Origin: Gammaproteobacteria bacterium
GTDB taxonomy: Bacteria; Pseudomonadota; Gammaproteobacteria; Burkholderiales; Gallionellaceae
Direction of reading: 5' to 3'
NCBI GenBank assembly: GCA_018814405.1
Contig: JAHIZO010000007.1
Span: forward strand, 186,001 to 250,000
Length of the DNA: 64,000 bases
The position numbers and the translations under genes were made by a program. This document shows positions 47,508 to 57,370 of this stretch, one piece after another. Positions within the stretch are counted from its first letter, which is position 1. Each line of letters starts with the position of its first letter. The notes under the pieces were generated by a model. It searched no databases. It had not been told where the DNA came from and saw only the letters and a program-made list of their open reading frames with translations.

Positions 47508-47795
47508 TTACTCGATGACTTTGGGAACGAGGAACAGGCCCTGCTCCACTTGCGGGGCGACGGCCTGGAAGGCTTCGCGCTGGTTGGATTCGGTGACTTT
47601 GTCCTCGCGCAGGCGCTGCGCCAGATCCTGGCTGTGCGACATGGGTTCCACGCCGTCGGTATCCACGGCCTGCATCTCGGCGATCAGGCCGAAGATGCCG
47701 TTCAGTTGGTTGCGTGAGGTTTCGATCTCGGACGGGCTCATCGCGAGGCGCGCCAGACGGGCGACTTTTTCTACATCCTGAGTGCTTAAAGACAT
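47508..47795 (-). CDS. gatC: Asp-tRNA(Asn)/Glu-tRNA(Gln) amidotransferase subunit C
   Basis: 95-residue structural subunit wrapping GatA and GatB. The opening SLSTQDVEKVARLARLAMS, the middle LNGIFGLIAEMQAVDTDGVEP and the end REAFQAVAPQVEQGLFLVPKVIE are typical. The frame stays open 127 codons further upstream through mreB, but only this part is conserved. The ATG at 47795 lies 81 bases from the divergent mreB start. Confidence 0.95.
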   Translation of the reverse strand: MSLSTQDVEKVARLARLAMSPSEIETSRNQLNGIFGLIAEMQAVDTDGVEPMSHSQDLAQRLREDKVTESNQREAFQAVAPQVEQGLFLVPKVIE

Positions 47796-47861
47796 GGCAA
47801 AGACTATATTCAAACTGGGCTGATAGGGTATCATACGCCGCCATTCGCGACACCTCTTTAG

Positions 47862-48920
<1,059 letters not shown>

Positions 48921-48925
48921 TCTAA

Positions 48926-49849
48926 GTGGCGCTGGAAGACACCCGCACCCTGCGCTTCTTCAATCGCGGCCCGAGTGCGGTCGCGCGGCTGGTGTTCTTC
49001 TCGGTGCTGTCTTTGCTGTTGCTGTTCGTGGATGCGCGTTTCCAGTATCTGGAATCCACACGCCAAGTCATCTCCATCATCATCTACCCCTTCCAGCGTC
49101 TGACCGCTTTGCCCGGCGAGATGTGGGACGGGGCCAATGCCTTCATCTCATTGCAGAGCCATCTGGTCGCCGAGAACGCGCAACTGCATCTGCAGCATGA
49201 TGCGGATTCCGCACAGCTCAAGCAGATGGAGACGGTGCTGGGCGAGAACGCGCAATTGCGTGCCTTGCTTGAGGTCAAACAGCGTGCCGAGTACAGCGTG
49301 CAGGCTGCGCAGATCGTCTATCTGGAACGCGACATATTCAAACGCAAGCTGTTCGTCGATGCGGGTGAGCAGAACGGCGTGCAGGCGGGGCGCGCGGTGG
49401 TGGACAACAACGGTGTGGTCGGCCAGGTCACGCGCACCTATCCCTACCTGTCCGAGGTCACGCTGGTGACCGACAAGGATAATGTGGTGCCGGTGCAGGT
49501 GGTGCGCACCGGTTTGCGCGCGGCGGTATTCGGTTCCGGCAATATCAGCGAATTGGACTTGCGCTATCAGCCGGTGGATGTGGATATCCAAGTCGGTGAT
49601 GAACTGGTGACATCGGGTATGGACGGCACCTATCCGTCGGCCCTGCCGGTCGCCAAAGTAATCCGGGTCGAGCGCGATCCGGCGTATCCCTTCGCGCGCA
49701 TCGCCTGCGTTCCGCTGGCCGGAGTGGACAGGCATCGCACGCTGCTGATCGTATCCAGCGTGCCTGATTTGCCGCCGCGTCCGGCAGCAGAAGATGCCGG
49801 GGGCGTTCCATCACGATTTAAGAAGACACCTCGTCGAGGCACGCCATGA
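48926..49849 (+). CDS. mreC: Rod-shape-determining protein MreC
   Basis: 307-residue bitopic protein. It has a cytoplasmic tail, a helix at about 18-36 (VFFSVLSLLLLFVDARF), a coiled coil (about 70-110, ENAQLHLQHDADSAQLKQME) and two periplasmic beta domains (VVDNNGVVGQVTRTYPYLSE, GDELVTSGMDGTYPSALPVA). It activates PBP2-RodA. The start is a GTG (MALEDTRTLRFF) five bases after mreB. The C-terminus is Pro/Arg rich and overlaps mreD by 4 bp. Confidence 0.94.
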   Translation: MALEDTRTLRFFNRGPSAVARLVFFSVLSLLLLFVDARFQYLESTRQVISIIIYPFQRLTALPGEMWDGANAFISLQSHLVAENAQLHLQHDADSAQLKQMETVLGENAQLRALLEVKQRAEYSVQAAQIVYLERDIFKRKLFVDAGEQNGVQAGRAVVDNNGVVGQVTRTYPYLSEVTLVTDKDNVVPVQVVRTGLRAAVFGSGNISELDLRYQPVDVDIQVGDELVTSGMDGTYPSALPVAKVIRVERDPAYPFARIACVPLAGVDRHRTLLIVSSVPDLPPRPAAEDAGGVPSRFKKTPRRGTP

Positions 49850-50364
49850 GATATGAAATGAGCATGGATCGTGAATTCCTGTTGCCGGCCACCAGACGCT
49901 TCATCCTGGCCAGCTTCATCGCGGCCGTATTGCTGGAGTGGCTGCCCTGGCACGGTATGGCGCTGGTGTTGCGTCCCGACTTCGTCGGTCTGATGTTGCT
50001 CTACTGGTGCACGCACAAACCGCACCGTGTAGGCATCGGCATCGGCTGGATGCTGGGTATCTTCGTAGACGTGGCGGATGCCAGCCTGTTCGGCCAGCAT
50101 GCGCTGGCCTATACGGTGCTGGCGTTCGGCGGTCTGGCGCTCAATCGCCGCGTGCAGATGTTCAGCCTGAAGGAACAGTCCGTGCACGTGTTCGTGCTAC
50201 TGCTCGCCAGCTATGCGGTGTATGCATTGGTGCACTGGCAGGTGCGGGGTTATGTCGAGTGGAACTACTTCCTCGGCAGCCTGACCTCCGCCCTGCTGTG
50301 GGCACCGCTGACTTTGCTCATACAAACGCTGCGTCGTCCGCGCCGCAATCCGAACGAACTATGA
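49846..50364 (+). CDS. mreD: Rod-shape-determining protein MreD
   Basis: 172-residue integral membrane protein with about five helices (FILASFIAAVLLEWLP, LRPDFVGLMLLYWC, IGIGWMLGIFVDVADA, YTVLAFGGLAL, VFVLLLASYAVYALV). LRPDFVGLMLLYW and GxxxDV are MreD signatures. It partners MreC in the elongasome. A second ATG lies six codons on (MDREFLLPATRR). Its stop overlaps the mrdA ATG. Confidence 0.93.
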   Translation: MRYEMSMDREFLLPATRRFILASFIAAVLLEWLPWHGMALVLRPDFVGLMLLYWCTHKPHRVGIGIGWMLGIFVDVADASLFGQHALAYTVLAFGGLALNRRVQMFSLKEQSVHVFVLLLASYAVYALVHWQVRGYVEWNYFLGSLTSALLWAPLTLLIQTLRRPRRNPNEL

Positions 50365-52256
50365 CGCCACATGTCGAGCTGAAGAACCATCAGCGCGAGC
50401 GGTACTTGTTCAGCCTGCGCCTGATCTTCTGTCTCGGCTTCGTCACTGTGCTGCTGGCGATCCTGGTGGCGCGCACTTTCTATCTGCAGGTGTGGAAGCA
50501 CGAATACTTCGACACCATGGCGGAGAGCAACCGCATTTTCGTGGTGCCCATCGTGCCGAATCGCGGCGTGATCACCGACCGCAACGGCGAGGTGCTGGCG
50601 CGTAACTATGCCGGCTACACACTGGAGCTGACACCGGAGAAGATCCCCGATCTGAATGCCACCATCGCAGAGATCGGCAAACTGGTCGAGATCAAACCCA
50701 AGGATTTGCGCCGCTTCAAAAAACTGATGTCCGAGCGGCGTTCGCTGCAGACGTTGCCGGTGAAGACGCGTTTGACCGACGAGGAATTGGCGCGCTTCGC
50801 CGCTCAGCGCTATCGCTTCCCCGGCGTGGAGATCAAGGCGCGCCTGTTCCGCGAATATCCGCTTTCTGAGACCACCTCCCACCTGCTCGGCTACATCGGC
50901 CGTATCAACCAGCAGGAGCTGGATGATCTGGATAAGAAAGGCCTCGCGGGCAACTATATGGGCTCCGATTACATCGGCAAGACCGGCATCGAAGAGCGCT
51001 ACGAGAAAGAGATGCACGGTGTGACCGGTTTCGAGCAGATCGAGGTGGACGCAGGCGGACGCGCCGTGCGCATGCTGTCACGCACGGCGCCGCAATCGGG
51101 CAAGGATCTGCAACTGACCTTGGATGCAGGCCTGCAGCAGGTGGCAGAGGAGGCGTTCGGCGACTATCGCGGTGCGCTGGTGGCGATCGATCCGGCCAAC
51201 GGCGAGATACTTTCTTTCGTCAGCAAGCCCGGTTACGACCCGAACCTGTTCATCGACGGCATCGATACCGAAAGCTGGGACGCGCTGAACAATTCCCCCG
51301 ATGTGCCGCTGAACAACCGCGCGTTGCGCGGCCAGTATCCGCCCGGTTCCACCATCAAGCCGTTCATGGCGCTGACCGGATTGCATTTCGATATCCGCTC
51401 GCCAAGTTTCAGCATCAGCGATCCCGGTTACTTCACGCTGCAAGGCAGTTCGCACCAGTACCGCGACTGGAAGACCGGCGGGCACGGCAAGGTCGATCTG
51501 TTCAAGTCCATCGTTGTGTCGTGCGACACCTATTACTACGGCTTGGCGACCGAGTTGGGCATAGACCGCATGCACGAGTATCTGGAGCAGTTCGGTTTCG
51601 GCAAGCACACCGGCATCGATCTGAAAGGCGAGACATCGGGACTGTTGCCTTCAACGGAATGGAAGAAGAAACGATACCAGCAGATTTGGTATCCGGGAGA
51701 CACCGTATCGGCCGGTATCGGGCAGGGCTACAACCTGGTCACCCCGCTGCAGCTCGCCTTCGCCACCGCCACGCTGGCCAACGACGGTGTCGCATACCGG
51801 CCGCATCTGGTCAAGGATATCCAACATGCGCCGGATGAAAAGCCCGCGGCACCCGAACCGTTGTACGATCTGCAAATCCCTGCCGAACATCTGGCGCTGG
51901 TGAAAAGTGCCATGCAGGCGGTGGTCAAGCCGGGCGGTACGGCGGTCGGAGCGTTCTGGGGTGTGCCCTACCCGGTGGCGGGTAAGACCGGCACCGCGCA
52001 GGTGATCGGCGTCAAACAGGGTGAGAAGTACGACGAGGACAAGGTCTCCGAATACAATCGCGACCACGCCTGGTTCATCGCCTTTGCGCCCGCCGACAAG
52101 CCGCGTATCGCGCTGGCCGTGCTGGCCGAGAACGGCGGCCACGGCGGTTCGACTGCCGCGCCCATCGCGCGCAAGGTGCTGGACTATTATCTGCTCGGCA
52201 AGAAACCCAAGCCGCTGCAGAAGGTGATCGAACAAGCGGGAGCGGAGGACGATTGA
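50361..52256 (+). CDS. mrdA: Penicillin-binding protein 2 (elongasome transpeptidase)
   Basis: 631-residue class B PBP. One N-terminal helix (LRLIFCLGFVTVLLAILVART), then the pedestal domain with NRGVITDRNGEVLARN and LLGYIGRIN. The transpeptidase has active serine PPGSTIKPFM, SCD as the second motif (VSCDTYYYGLA) and KTG in AGKTGTAQVIG. It cross-links lateral-wall peptidoglycan with RodA. An in-frame extension back to 49938 runs through mreD and is not used; the ATG at 50361 overlaps the mreD stop. Confidence 0.96.
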   Translation: MTPHVELKNHQRERYLFSLRLIFCLGFVTVLLAILVARTFYLQVWKHEYFDTMAESNRIFVVPIVPNRGVITDRNGEVLARNYAGYTLELTPEKIPDLNATIAEIGKLVEIKPKDLRRFKKLMSERRSLQTLPVKTRLTDEELARFAAQRYRFPGVEIKARLFREYPLSETTSHLLGYIGRINQQELDDLDKKGLAGNYMGSDYIGKTGIEERYEKEMHGVTGFEQIEVDAGGRAVRMLSRTAPQSGKDLQLTLDAGLQQVAEEAFGDYRGALVAIDPANGEILSFVSKPGYDPNLFIDGIDTESWDALNNSPDVPLNNRALRGQYPPGSTIKPFMALTGLHFDIRSPSFSISDPGYFTLQGSSHQYRDWKTGGHGKVDLFKSIVVSCDTYYYGLATELGIDRMHEYLEQFGFGKHTGIDLKGETSGLLPSTEWKKKRYQQIWYPGDTVSAGIGQGYNLVTPLQLAFATATLANDGVAYRPHLVKDIQHAPDEKPAAPEPLYDLQIPAEHLALVKSAMQAVVKPGGTAVGAFWGVPYPVAGKTGTAQVIGVKQGEKYDEDKVSEYNRDHAWFIAFAPADKPRIALAVLAENGGHGGSTAAPIARKVLDYYLLGKKPKPLQKVIEQAGAEDD

Positions 52257-53353
52257 TGAATCTGCGACTTATCAAACAGCGTTTCATGCTGCATCTGGAC
52301 CCCATACTTCTGTCGGGTCTGGGGGCGTTGCTGCTGGTCAGCTTGCTCACGCTATACAGCGCCAGCGGCGGCAACGAAATGCGCGTGTTCGGTCAGCTGG
52401 GCAATATCGCCATCGGCTTCGTCGCGCTGTGGATCGTCGCCAACATGCCTTTGCACTGGCTGATGCGTATCGCGGTGCCGGTCTATGTGCTGGGCATGTT
52501 GATGCTGGTCGGCGTCGCCCTGTTCGGCGAGATCAGCCACGGCGCACGGCGCTGGCTCAATCTCGGCTTCATGAACTTCCAGCCGTCCGAGCTGATGAAA
52601 GTCGCTGTGCCGCTGATGATGGCCTGGTATTTCGAGAAGCACGAAGCCACGCTGACCATGAAGAACTACGTGATCGCCACCCTGCTGTTGCTGTTGCCGG
52701 TGACGCTGATCCTGCGCCAGCCCGATCTGGGCACTTCCATCCTGATCGCCGCCAGCGGTTTCTACGTGTTGTTCCTTGCCGGCTTGTCCTGGCGTGTCAT
52801 CATCGGCCTGCTGGTAACGGCCGCGGCCAGCGCACCCTTCCTGTGGAACATGCTGCATGAATATCAGCGCCACCGCATCATGATGTTGTTCGATCCTTCG
52901 CAGGATGCTTTGGGCAAGGGTTACCACACCATCCAGGGCATGATCGCGGTCGGCTCGGGCGGTTTGCTGGGCAAGGGCTACATGCAGGGCACGCAGACCC
53001 ATCTGGAATTCTTGCCCGAGCGCACCACCGATTTCATCTTCGCCGTGTATTCGGAAGAGTTCGGCTTTGTCGGCAACTTGTTCCTGCTGGGCTTGTTCGC
53101 CTTCGTCATCGGGCGCGGCTTCATGATCACGGCTGGCGCTTCCACTTACTTCACACGCCTGATGGCGGGCAGCATCACGCTCACCTTCTTTACCTATGCA
53201 TTCGTCAACATGGGCATGGTCAGCGGTATCTTGCCGGTAGTCGGCGTACCGCTGCCACTGGTAAGCTATGGCGGCACTTCCATGCTCACGCTGTTGCTCG
53301 GCTTCGGCGTATTGATGAGCATCCACACCCACCAACGTCTGGTCAAAACCTGA
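52256..53353 (+). CDS. rodA: Rod-shape peptidoglycan polymerase RodA
   Basis: 365-residue SEDS-family glycosyltransferase with about ten helices. Conserved segments are GARRWLNLGFMNFQPSELMK, LRQPDLGTSILIAASG (catalytic-loop Asp), GKGYMQGTQTHLEFLPERTTDFIFAVYSEE split across a loop, and the C-terminal LPLVSYGGTSMLTLLLGFG. It polymerises lipid II with PBP2. The ATG shares one base with the mrdA stop. Confidence 0.96.
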   Translation: MNLRLIKQRFMLHLDPILLSGLGALLLVSLLTLYSASGGNEMRVFGQLGNIAIGFVALWIVANMPLHWLMRIAVPVYVLGMLMLVGVALFGEISHGARRWLNLGFMNFQPSELMKVAVPLMMAWYFEKHEATLTMKNYVIATLLLLLPVTLILRQPDLGTSILIAASGFYVLFLAGLSWRVIIGLLVTAAASAPFLWNMLHEYQRHRIMMLFDPSQDALGKGYHTIQGMIAVGSGGLLGKGYMQGTQTHLEFLPERTTDFIFAVYSEEFGFVGNLFLLGLFAFVIGRGFMITAGASTYFTRLMAGSITLTFFTYAFVNMGMVSGILPVVGVPLPLVSYGGTSMLTLLLGFGVLMSIHTHQRLVKT

Positions 53354-53363
53354 GGGAGTCACC

Positions 53364-54281
53364 ATGAACAGAAACCTGATCATCATCCTTGCCAGCCTCG
53401 CACTGCTGAGCGCCTGTTCCAACATACCGCGCCGCTCGACCACCGATCAGGCAGCGACACCGGATAAACCGACTGCCGCTGCACCCGCTGTAACCGGCGG
53501 GAAATATCTGGCAGGCGACGGGCCGGGCGCAGATGTGCCCAGCAATCTGGACAGTCTCCCGGATGCCGTACCGAAAGCCGAGCCGTTGCATCGTTATGCC
53601 AATCGTCCGTATTCCGCGCTGGGCAAGACTTACACCCCGCTGCAGGACGTCGGCAGTTACAAAGAGCGCGGCACTGCTTCCTGGTATGGCAAGAAGTTCC
53701 ACGGCCAGCGTACCTCCATTGGTGACACCTACGACATGTACGGCATGACCGCCGCCCATCCCACCCTGCCAGTGCCCAGCTACGCGCGCGTGACCAATCT
53801 GGCCAATGGAAAAACCGTCGTCGTACGCGTGAACGACCGCGGCCCCTTCCTGCATGACCGCATCATCGACCTGTCCTACGCAGCGGCCTACAAGCTGGGC
53901 TATGTCAACAACGGCAGCGCCGAAGTGGAAGTGGAGAGCATCGCCGTCAACGGCAATACGCCGGTCGTAGCGGCCGTAACGACGCCCGTCGTGAAGGCAG
54001 AATCCGTGGCAGCCGAAACTGTCATGCCAGTAATGCCGCCCGATGTTGCAGGAAGGGTCTACTTGCAACTGGGTGCCTTCAAGGAGAAGCAGGGGGCGGA
54101 GAGTTTTCTGTCCAAGATGCGTTCCGAATTGGGCGATACCGGCAAGGACATCATTCTGCTGCGCAAGAACGGACTTAATCGTATCCAGCTCGGGCCTTAT
54201 GCCAATTCCGAAGAAGCGCGCCGCGCCGCCAACACATTGGCAGGACGCCTAGGCTTCAAGCCCTTCGTGAGCCAACACTGA
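53364..54281 (+). CDS. rlpA: Septal-ring lytic transglycosylase RlpA with SPOR domain
   Basis: 305-residue outer-membrane lipoprotein. The signal is MNRNLIIILASLALLSAC with the acylated Cys at 18. The double-psi beta-barrel domain (about 95-190) contains GTASWYGKKFHGQRTSIGD, MTAAHPTLPVPSYARVTNL and RVNDRGPF (catalytic Asp). The C-terminal SPOR domain (about 225-303, VYLQLGAFKEKQGAESFL) targets denuded glycans. AGGGAG precedes the ATG. Its placement after rodA is a conserved arrangement. Confidence 0.94.
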   Translation: MNRNLIIILASLALLSACSNIPRRSTTDQAATPDKPTAAAPAVTGGKYLAGDGPGADVPSNLDSLPDAVPKAEPLHRYANRPYSALGKTYTPLQDVGSYKERGTASWYGKKFHGQRTSIGDTYDMYGMTAAHPTLPVPSYARVTNLANGKTVVVRVNDRGPFLHDRIIDLSYAAAYKLGYVNNGSAEVEVESIAVNGNTPVVAAVTTPVVKAESVAAETVMPVMPPDVAGRVYLQLGAFKEKQGAESFLSKMRSELGDTGKDIILLRKNGLNRIQLGPYANSEEARRAANTLAGRLGFKPFVSQH

Positions 54282-54631
54282 TGCACGTCGCCGCCAACAT
54301 CGTTGTCGGCTTCGTCGCACTGATCCACATCTACATCCTTGTATTGGAGATGCTCCTGTGGGAAAAACCTGCCGGTCTGAAAGCATTCGGCTTGAGCAAG
54401 GAGTTTGCCGCTCAAACCCGGGTGCTGGCCGCAAATCAGGGTTTGTATAACGGCTTTCTGGCGGCGGGTTTGATCTGGGGTTTGTTGTCTGCGCGGGTCG
54501 ATGTGCAGATGTTCTTCCTTGTGTGTGTGCTGGTGGCGGGTGTGTATGGCGCGTTGACGGCCAATGTGAAGATACTTTGGATTCAAGGAATGCCGGCGCT
54601 TGTTGGGTTGGTGTTGGCGGGGTTGGCGTAA
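54281..54631 (+). CDS. DUF1304 family membrane protein
   Basis: 116 aa with about four helices. The opening VAANIVVGFVALIHIYILVLEMLLW and LAANQGLYNGFLAAGLIWGL are typical of DUF1304. Function is unknown. It starts inside the rlpA stop (TGATG), so it is the last gene of the mre cluster transcript. Confidence 0.85.
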   Translation: MHVAANIVVGFVALIHIYILVLEMLLWEKPAGLKAFGLSKEFAAQTRVLAANQGLYNGFLAAGLIWGLLSARVDVQMFFLVCVLVAGVYGALTANVKILWIQGMPALVGLVLAGLA

Positions 54632-54731
54632 CGCACGCTGTTGCGATTCACCGTCAGTTCCCTCTCCCGCCGGGGGAGGGCTAGGGTGGGGGAATACGCC
54701 TAGATATTCCGCAGACTTCAAAGTCAAAACC
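54632..54731. repeat. REP-like palindrome in the gap after the DUF1304 gene
   Basis: CCCTCTCCC-GCC-GGGGGAGGG (about 54660-54680) followed by CTAGGGTGGGGG is a short palindrome of a type I recognise as scattered through many proteobacterial genomes. It may also act as a transcription end, though there is no T run. Confidence 0.6.
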
Positions 54732-54936
54732 ATCGGGGGTTGCCCGACAGCAAGCTACTTTCTTTTGCTTCGCCAAAAGAAAGTAGCCAAAGAAAAGGCG
54801 ACCCAGCTTCCCGCCCCTTCGGGGTTCCCTGCGTTGCTCGACTGGTCAGGCGGCTGCGGAACTCGCGCTACGCGCTCAGACAGTCCTCGCCGAAATCCCC
54901 TGACCAGCCTGCGCTACTCGGCGGCGCACAGGGGAA
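54732..54936 (+). repeat. Structured dispersed repeat, copy C
   Basis: Same order of elements as copies A and B. TCGGG/CCCGA opens it. A perfect 14-bp hairpin (54754-54767 with 54774-54787) follows, loop CTTCGC, then CCCC-TTC-GGGG (54814-54824). The enclosing stem CTGGTCAGG (54842-54850) / CCTGACCAG (54899-54907) surrounds GCGC-TAC-GCGC, and the end is GCGCTACTCGGCGGCGC. Relative to copy A the long hairpin has T-A changed to C-G at its second pair, and the outer stem AA/TT changed to TG/CA, both keeping pairing. Confidence 0.8.
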
Positions 54937-55030
54937 AGAAGTTCAACAGCAGTATTGTGTGCGCTTTGCGCACGACTCTTTTTTGGTAGTGCGAGGCAGG
55001 TATTGACCGTCTCGTAGGCAACTGCTTATC
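54937..55030. other. Tail of repeat copy C
   Basis: Contains the TGTGCGC-TTT-GCGCACG hairpin (about 54957-54974), matching TGCGC-TTT-GCGCA after copy A, then a decayed GAGGC...CTC hairpin. No gene is supported here. Confidence 0.5.
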
Positions 55031-55058
55031 TTGTCAGAAAATTATAATATGCTAATAT
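55031..55058 (+). promoter_or_regulatory. Candidate sigma-70 promoter for the rhodanese pair
   Basis: TTGTCA (55031-55036), 16-bp spacer, TAATAT (55053-55058). An AGGAGG ribosome-binding site follows at about 55076-55082, before the ATG at 55089. Confidence 0.5.
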
Positions 55059-55088
55059 TCTCACCACTTGTTATTCAGGAGGCAGAGC

Positions 55089-55424
55089 ATGTTTGGAATG
55101 AACGTTAAAGAGATCGACGCGAACCAGTTCGCGCAGTGGGTGGGAGAAGACGGCCACAAGATGCGTGTGATCGATGTGCGTCAGATGGAAGAGATCGCGC
55201 AGGGCACGGTGCCCAAGGCCGAGGCATTGCCGCTGCATACTTTGCCGATGAAGGCGAACGAGCTCGACAAGTCCGAGAAGCTGATCATGGTGTGCCGCAG
55301 CGGTGCGCGTTCGGCGCAGGCTTGCATGTTCCTGCAGCAGCAGGGCTTTTCCAATGTCTTCAACCTGCGTGGCGGGATGATGGCTTGGGTGCAGAGCGGT
55401 TTTCCTGCATATCGTTTGGGTTGA
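55089..55424 (+). CDS. Cytoplasmic rhodanese-domain sulfurtransferase
   Basis: 111-residue single rhodanese domain (NVKEIDANQFAQWVGEDG...IDVRQMEEIAQG) with the active-site loop CRSGARSAQA carrying the persulfide cysteine. No signal peptide. It probably moves sulfane sulfur; donor and acceptor are unknown. The ATG at 55089 follows AGGAGGCAG. A second rhodanese gene starts seven bases after its stop. Confidence 0.85.
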   Translation: MFGMNVKEIDANQFAQWVGEDGHKMRVIDVRQMEEIAQGTVPKAEALPLHTLPMKANELDKSEKLIMVCRSGARSAQACMFLQQQGFSNVFNLRGGMMAWVQSGFPAYRLG

Positions 55425-55431
55425 GTTGATT

Positions 55432-55821
55432 ATGAAGAACAAGATAATGTGGGTCATCACCGCTGTGCTGGGGCTGATGCTGGTGATGCAACAGTTGCAG
55501 GCCAGCCAGGGCGTGGATGTGAGGACGGCACAAAGCATGAGCCAACAGGGTGCGTTGTTGCTGGATGTGCGTGAGCCGAGCGAATACGCGGCGGTGCATG
55601 CGGTAGATGCCAAACTGATGCCGCTGGGTCAGGTGGGCATGCGTCTGAAGGAGCTGGAAGCCTACAAGGACAAACCGGTTGCGGTGATCTGCCGTTCAGG
55701 TCGACGTTCTGCGCAAGCAGTCTCGATTCTGCAGGAGGCGGGTTTTAGCAAAGTGGTCAACGTGCAGGGCGGAACCAACGCTTGGGTTGAAGCTGGCCTG
55801 GAAGTCGTCGCACCGAACTGA
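55432..55821 (+). CDS. Exported or membrane-anchored rhodanese-domain protein
   Basis: 129 aa. An N-terminal hydrophobic segment (about 5-22, IMWVITAVLGLMLVMQQL) acts as signal or anchor. The rhodanese domain follows (LLLDVREPSEYAAVHAVDAK) with active-site loop CRSGRRSAQA and the end VQGGTNAWVEAGL. It should face the periplasm, complementing the cytoplasmic rhodanese encoded just upstream. The start is the ATG at 55432; a TTG two codons earlier also opens the frame. Confidence 0.85.
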   Translation: MKNKIMWVITAVLGLMLVMQQLQASQGVDVRTAQSMSQQGALLLDVREPSEYAAVHAVDAKLMPLGQVGMRLKELEAYKDKPVAVICRSGRRSAQAVSILQEAGFSKVVNVQGGTNAWVEAGLEVVAPN

Positions 55822-55851
55822 TCTTTCTCGCGGGCGTTCTGCCCGCTCATC

Positions 55852-56748
55852 TCAACTTTTCTTCTTGGCGCGTGGATGCGCACCGTCGTAGATCTTGGCC
55901 AGATACTGGAAATCCAGATGGGTGTAGACCTGCGTGGTGGAGATGCTGGCATGACCAAGCATCTCCTGCACCGCACGCAGGTCGCCGGATGATTGCAGTA
56001 CATGGGTGGCAAATGAATGGCGCAGCATGTGCGGATGCACCTTGCTATTGAGTCCCTGTTTGACTGCCCACTTCTGTAGCTGTAATTCGACCGTACGCGG
56101 CGAGATGCGCGCGCCGCGCGTGCCGACGAACAAGGCGAGTTCGTCCGCATTGGCGACTTGATCGCGTACCTGAATCCATTCTTTGATGGCGGAAATCGCT
56201 GCTTGCCCCACTGGCACCACTCGGGTCTTGCTGCCTTTGCCGGTGACGCGCACTTCGTTCGAGCGCAGGGTGTCTTGCATGGATGAAAGATCAAGGCTGA
56301 TCAGTTCGGCCAGTCGCAAGCCGGAAGAGTAGAGTAACTCGAACATGGCTTTGTCACGCGCATCCAGCGGCGTTTCCACTTTCATCTCCACCAACTTCAC
56401 AGCTTCGTCGGGGGAAAGTGCATGCGGCAAGGTCTTGGGGGATTTGGGCGCGCGCAGCCCGACGCAGGGGTTGCCGGGACAGCCGTGGTCGCGCATCAGG
56501 TAGTTGTAGAAGCCGCGCCAGGAGGAAAGCACGCGCGCCAGCGAGCGACCGGACAGGCCGCTGCCGTGAAGCTGCGCGATGTAGCGGCGGATGTGGTGAC
56601 TCTTCAGTTCGGCCAGTGCTGTATTGCCGGCCAGCTCGAACAGGCGACGGATGTCGCGTGCGTAGTTGTCTGAAGTATGGGGTGAATAGTTGCGTTCGTG
56701 CTGCAGGTAGGCCAGATAGCCGGTCAGCGTGAGCGGCTGATCAGACAT
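55852..56748 (-). CDS. xerC: Tyrosine recombinase XerC
   Basis: 298-residue site-specific recombinase resolving chromosome dimers at dif with XerD. The N-terminal SAM-like domain (LTLTGYLAYLQHERNYSPHT) precedes the catalytic domain with R in SSGLRLAELISL, K in VTGKGSKTR, HxxR in LRHSFATHVL, H in LGHASISTTQVYTH and the Tyr nucleophile in that same motif. The frame extends upstream into the DUF484 gene; the ATG at 56748 gives an 8-bp overlap and the usual length. Confidence 0.95.
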   Translation of the reverse strand: MSDQPLTLTGYLAYLQHERNYSPHTSDNYARDIRRLFELAGNTALAELKSHHIRRYIAQLHGSGLSGRSLARVLSSWRGFYNYLMRDHGCPGNPCVGLRAPKSPKTLPHALSPDEAVKLVEMKVETPLDARDKAMFELLYSSGLRLAELISLDLSSMQDTLRSNEVRVTGKGSKTRVVPVGQAAISAIKEWIQVRDQVANADELALFVGTRGARISPRTVELQLQKWAVKQGLNSKVHPHMLRHSFATHVLQSSGDLRAVQEMLGHASISTTQVYTHLDFQYLAKIYDGAHPRAKKKS

Positions 56749-57361
56749 GCAATCGGAACGCACTACCCAGTGTCTCGGCGATGCGCTGCAGGAACACGGT
56801 CCCCATCTCGGGATAGAAGCGCTCCTTATCTTCGCTGCCGAGCACCAGTAGACCGATGGTTTGGCCGTTGGCGCGCAGCGAGAGATAGGCAAAGGAGCGC
56901 AGGTGACTGCCGGTTTCCCCGAACCAGCTTTGTGTGTCGGCGACCGCGTGATGTGCGCACACCGGCAAGGCGTGTTCGTCAGCGAAGGCCAGCACTTCTG
57001 CACTGGGCGGCTCATCCTTCCACAGATGCAGGGCCACGTGCGGCACGGCGAAGATATCGTTCAGATTGTGCGCGACCAGACTCTGCAGCGTGGCGCGGTC
57101 GTGCGGGCCGAACAGCGCGCAATTGAACTGGTGCACCTTGAGCTGCAGCGCGTCGTTCTCCTTGGCGAACTCGATCAGTTCGCGCAGTTTCTTCTCCAGT
57201 GATTTGACCTTGTCGCGCAGCGTGAGCATCTGCCGCTCGGAAAGCGAGATGGTGCGACCGCCGTGCGGATGCGGCAGGTTGATCTCGGCCAGCATCTCGG
57301 CATTCTGTTCGAAGAACTCGGGGTGGTCTTGCAGATAGCGTACGACGTCATCGGATTTCAT
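56741..57361 (-). CDS. DUF484 family protein
   Basis: 206 aa. The opening KSDDVVRYLQDHPEFFEQNA and LPHPHGGRTISLSERQMLTLR are the DUF484 signature; a coiled coil (about 45-70) and a GAF-like domain follow. Function is unknown, but the gene sits between dapF and xerC in many proteobacteria, as yigA does in E. coli. It lies nine bases after dapF. Confidence 0.9.
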   Translation of the reverse strand: MKSDDVVRYLQDHPEFFEQNAEMLAEINLPHPHGGRTISLSERQMLTLRDKVKSLEKKLRELIEFAKENDALQLKVHQFNCALFGPHDRATLQSLVAHNLNDIFAVPHVALHLWKDEPPSAEVLAFADEHALPVCAHHAVADTQSWFGETGSHLRSFAYLSLRANGQTIGLLVLGSEDKERFYPEMGTVFLQRIAETLGSAFRLHV

Positions 57362-57370
57362 GTGATTCCT

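Noticed and set aside
49938-50360. N-terminal extension of PBP2 through mreD
   Set aside because: Arg/Ala-rich translation in the shadow frame of mreD; the normal PBP2 N-terminus begins at 50361.
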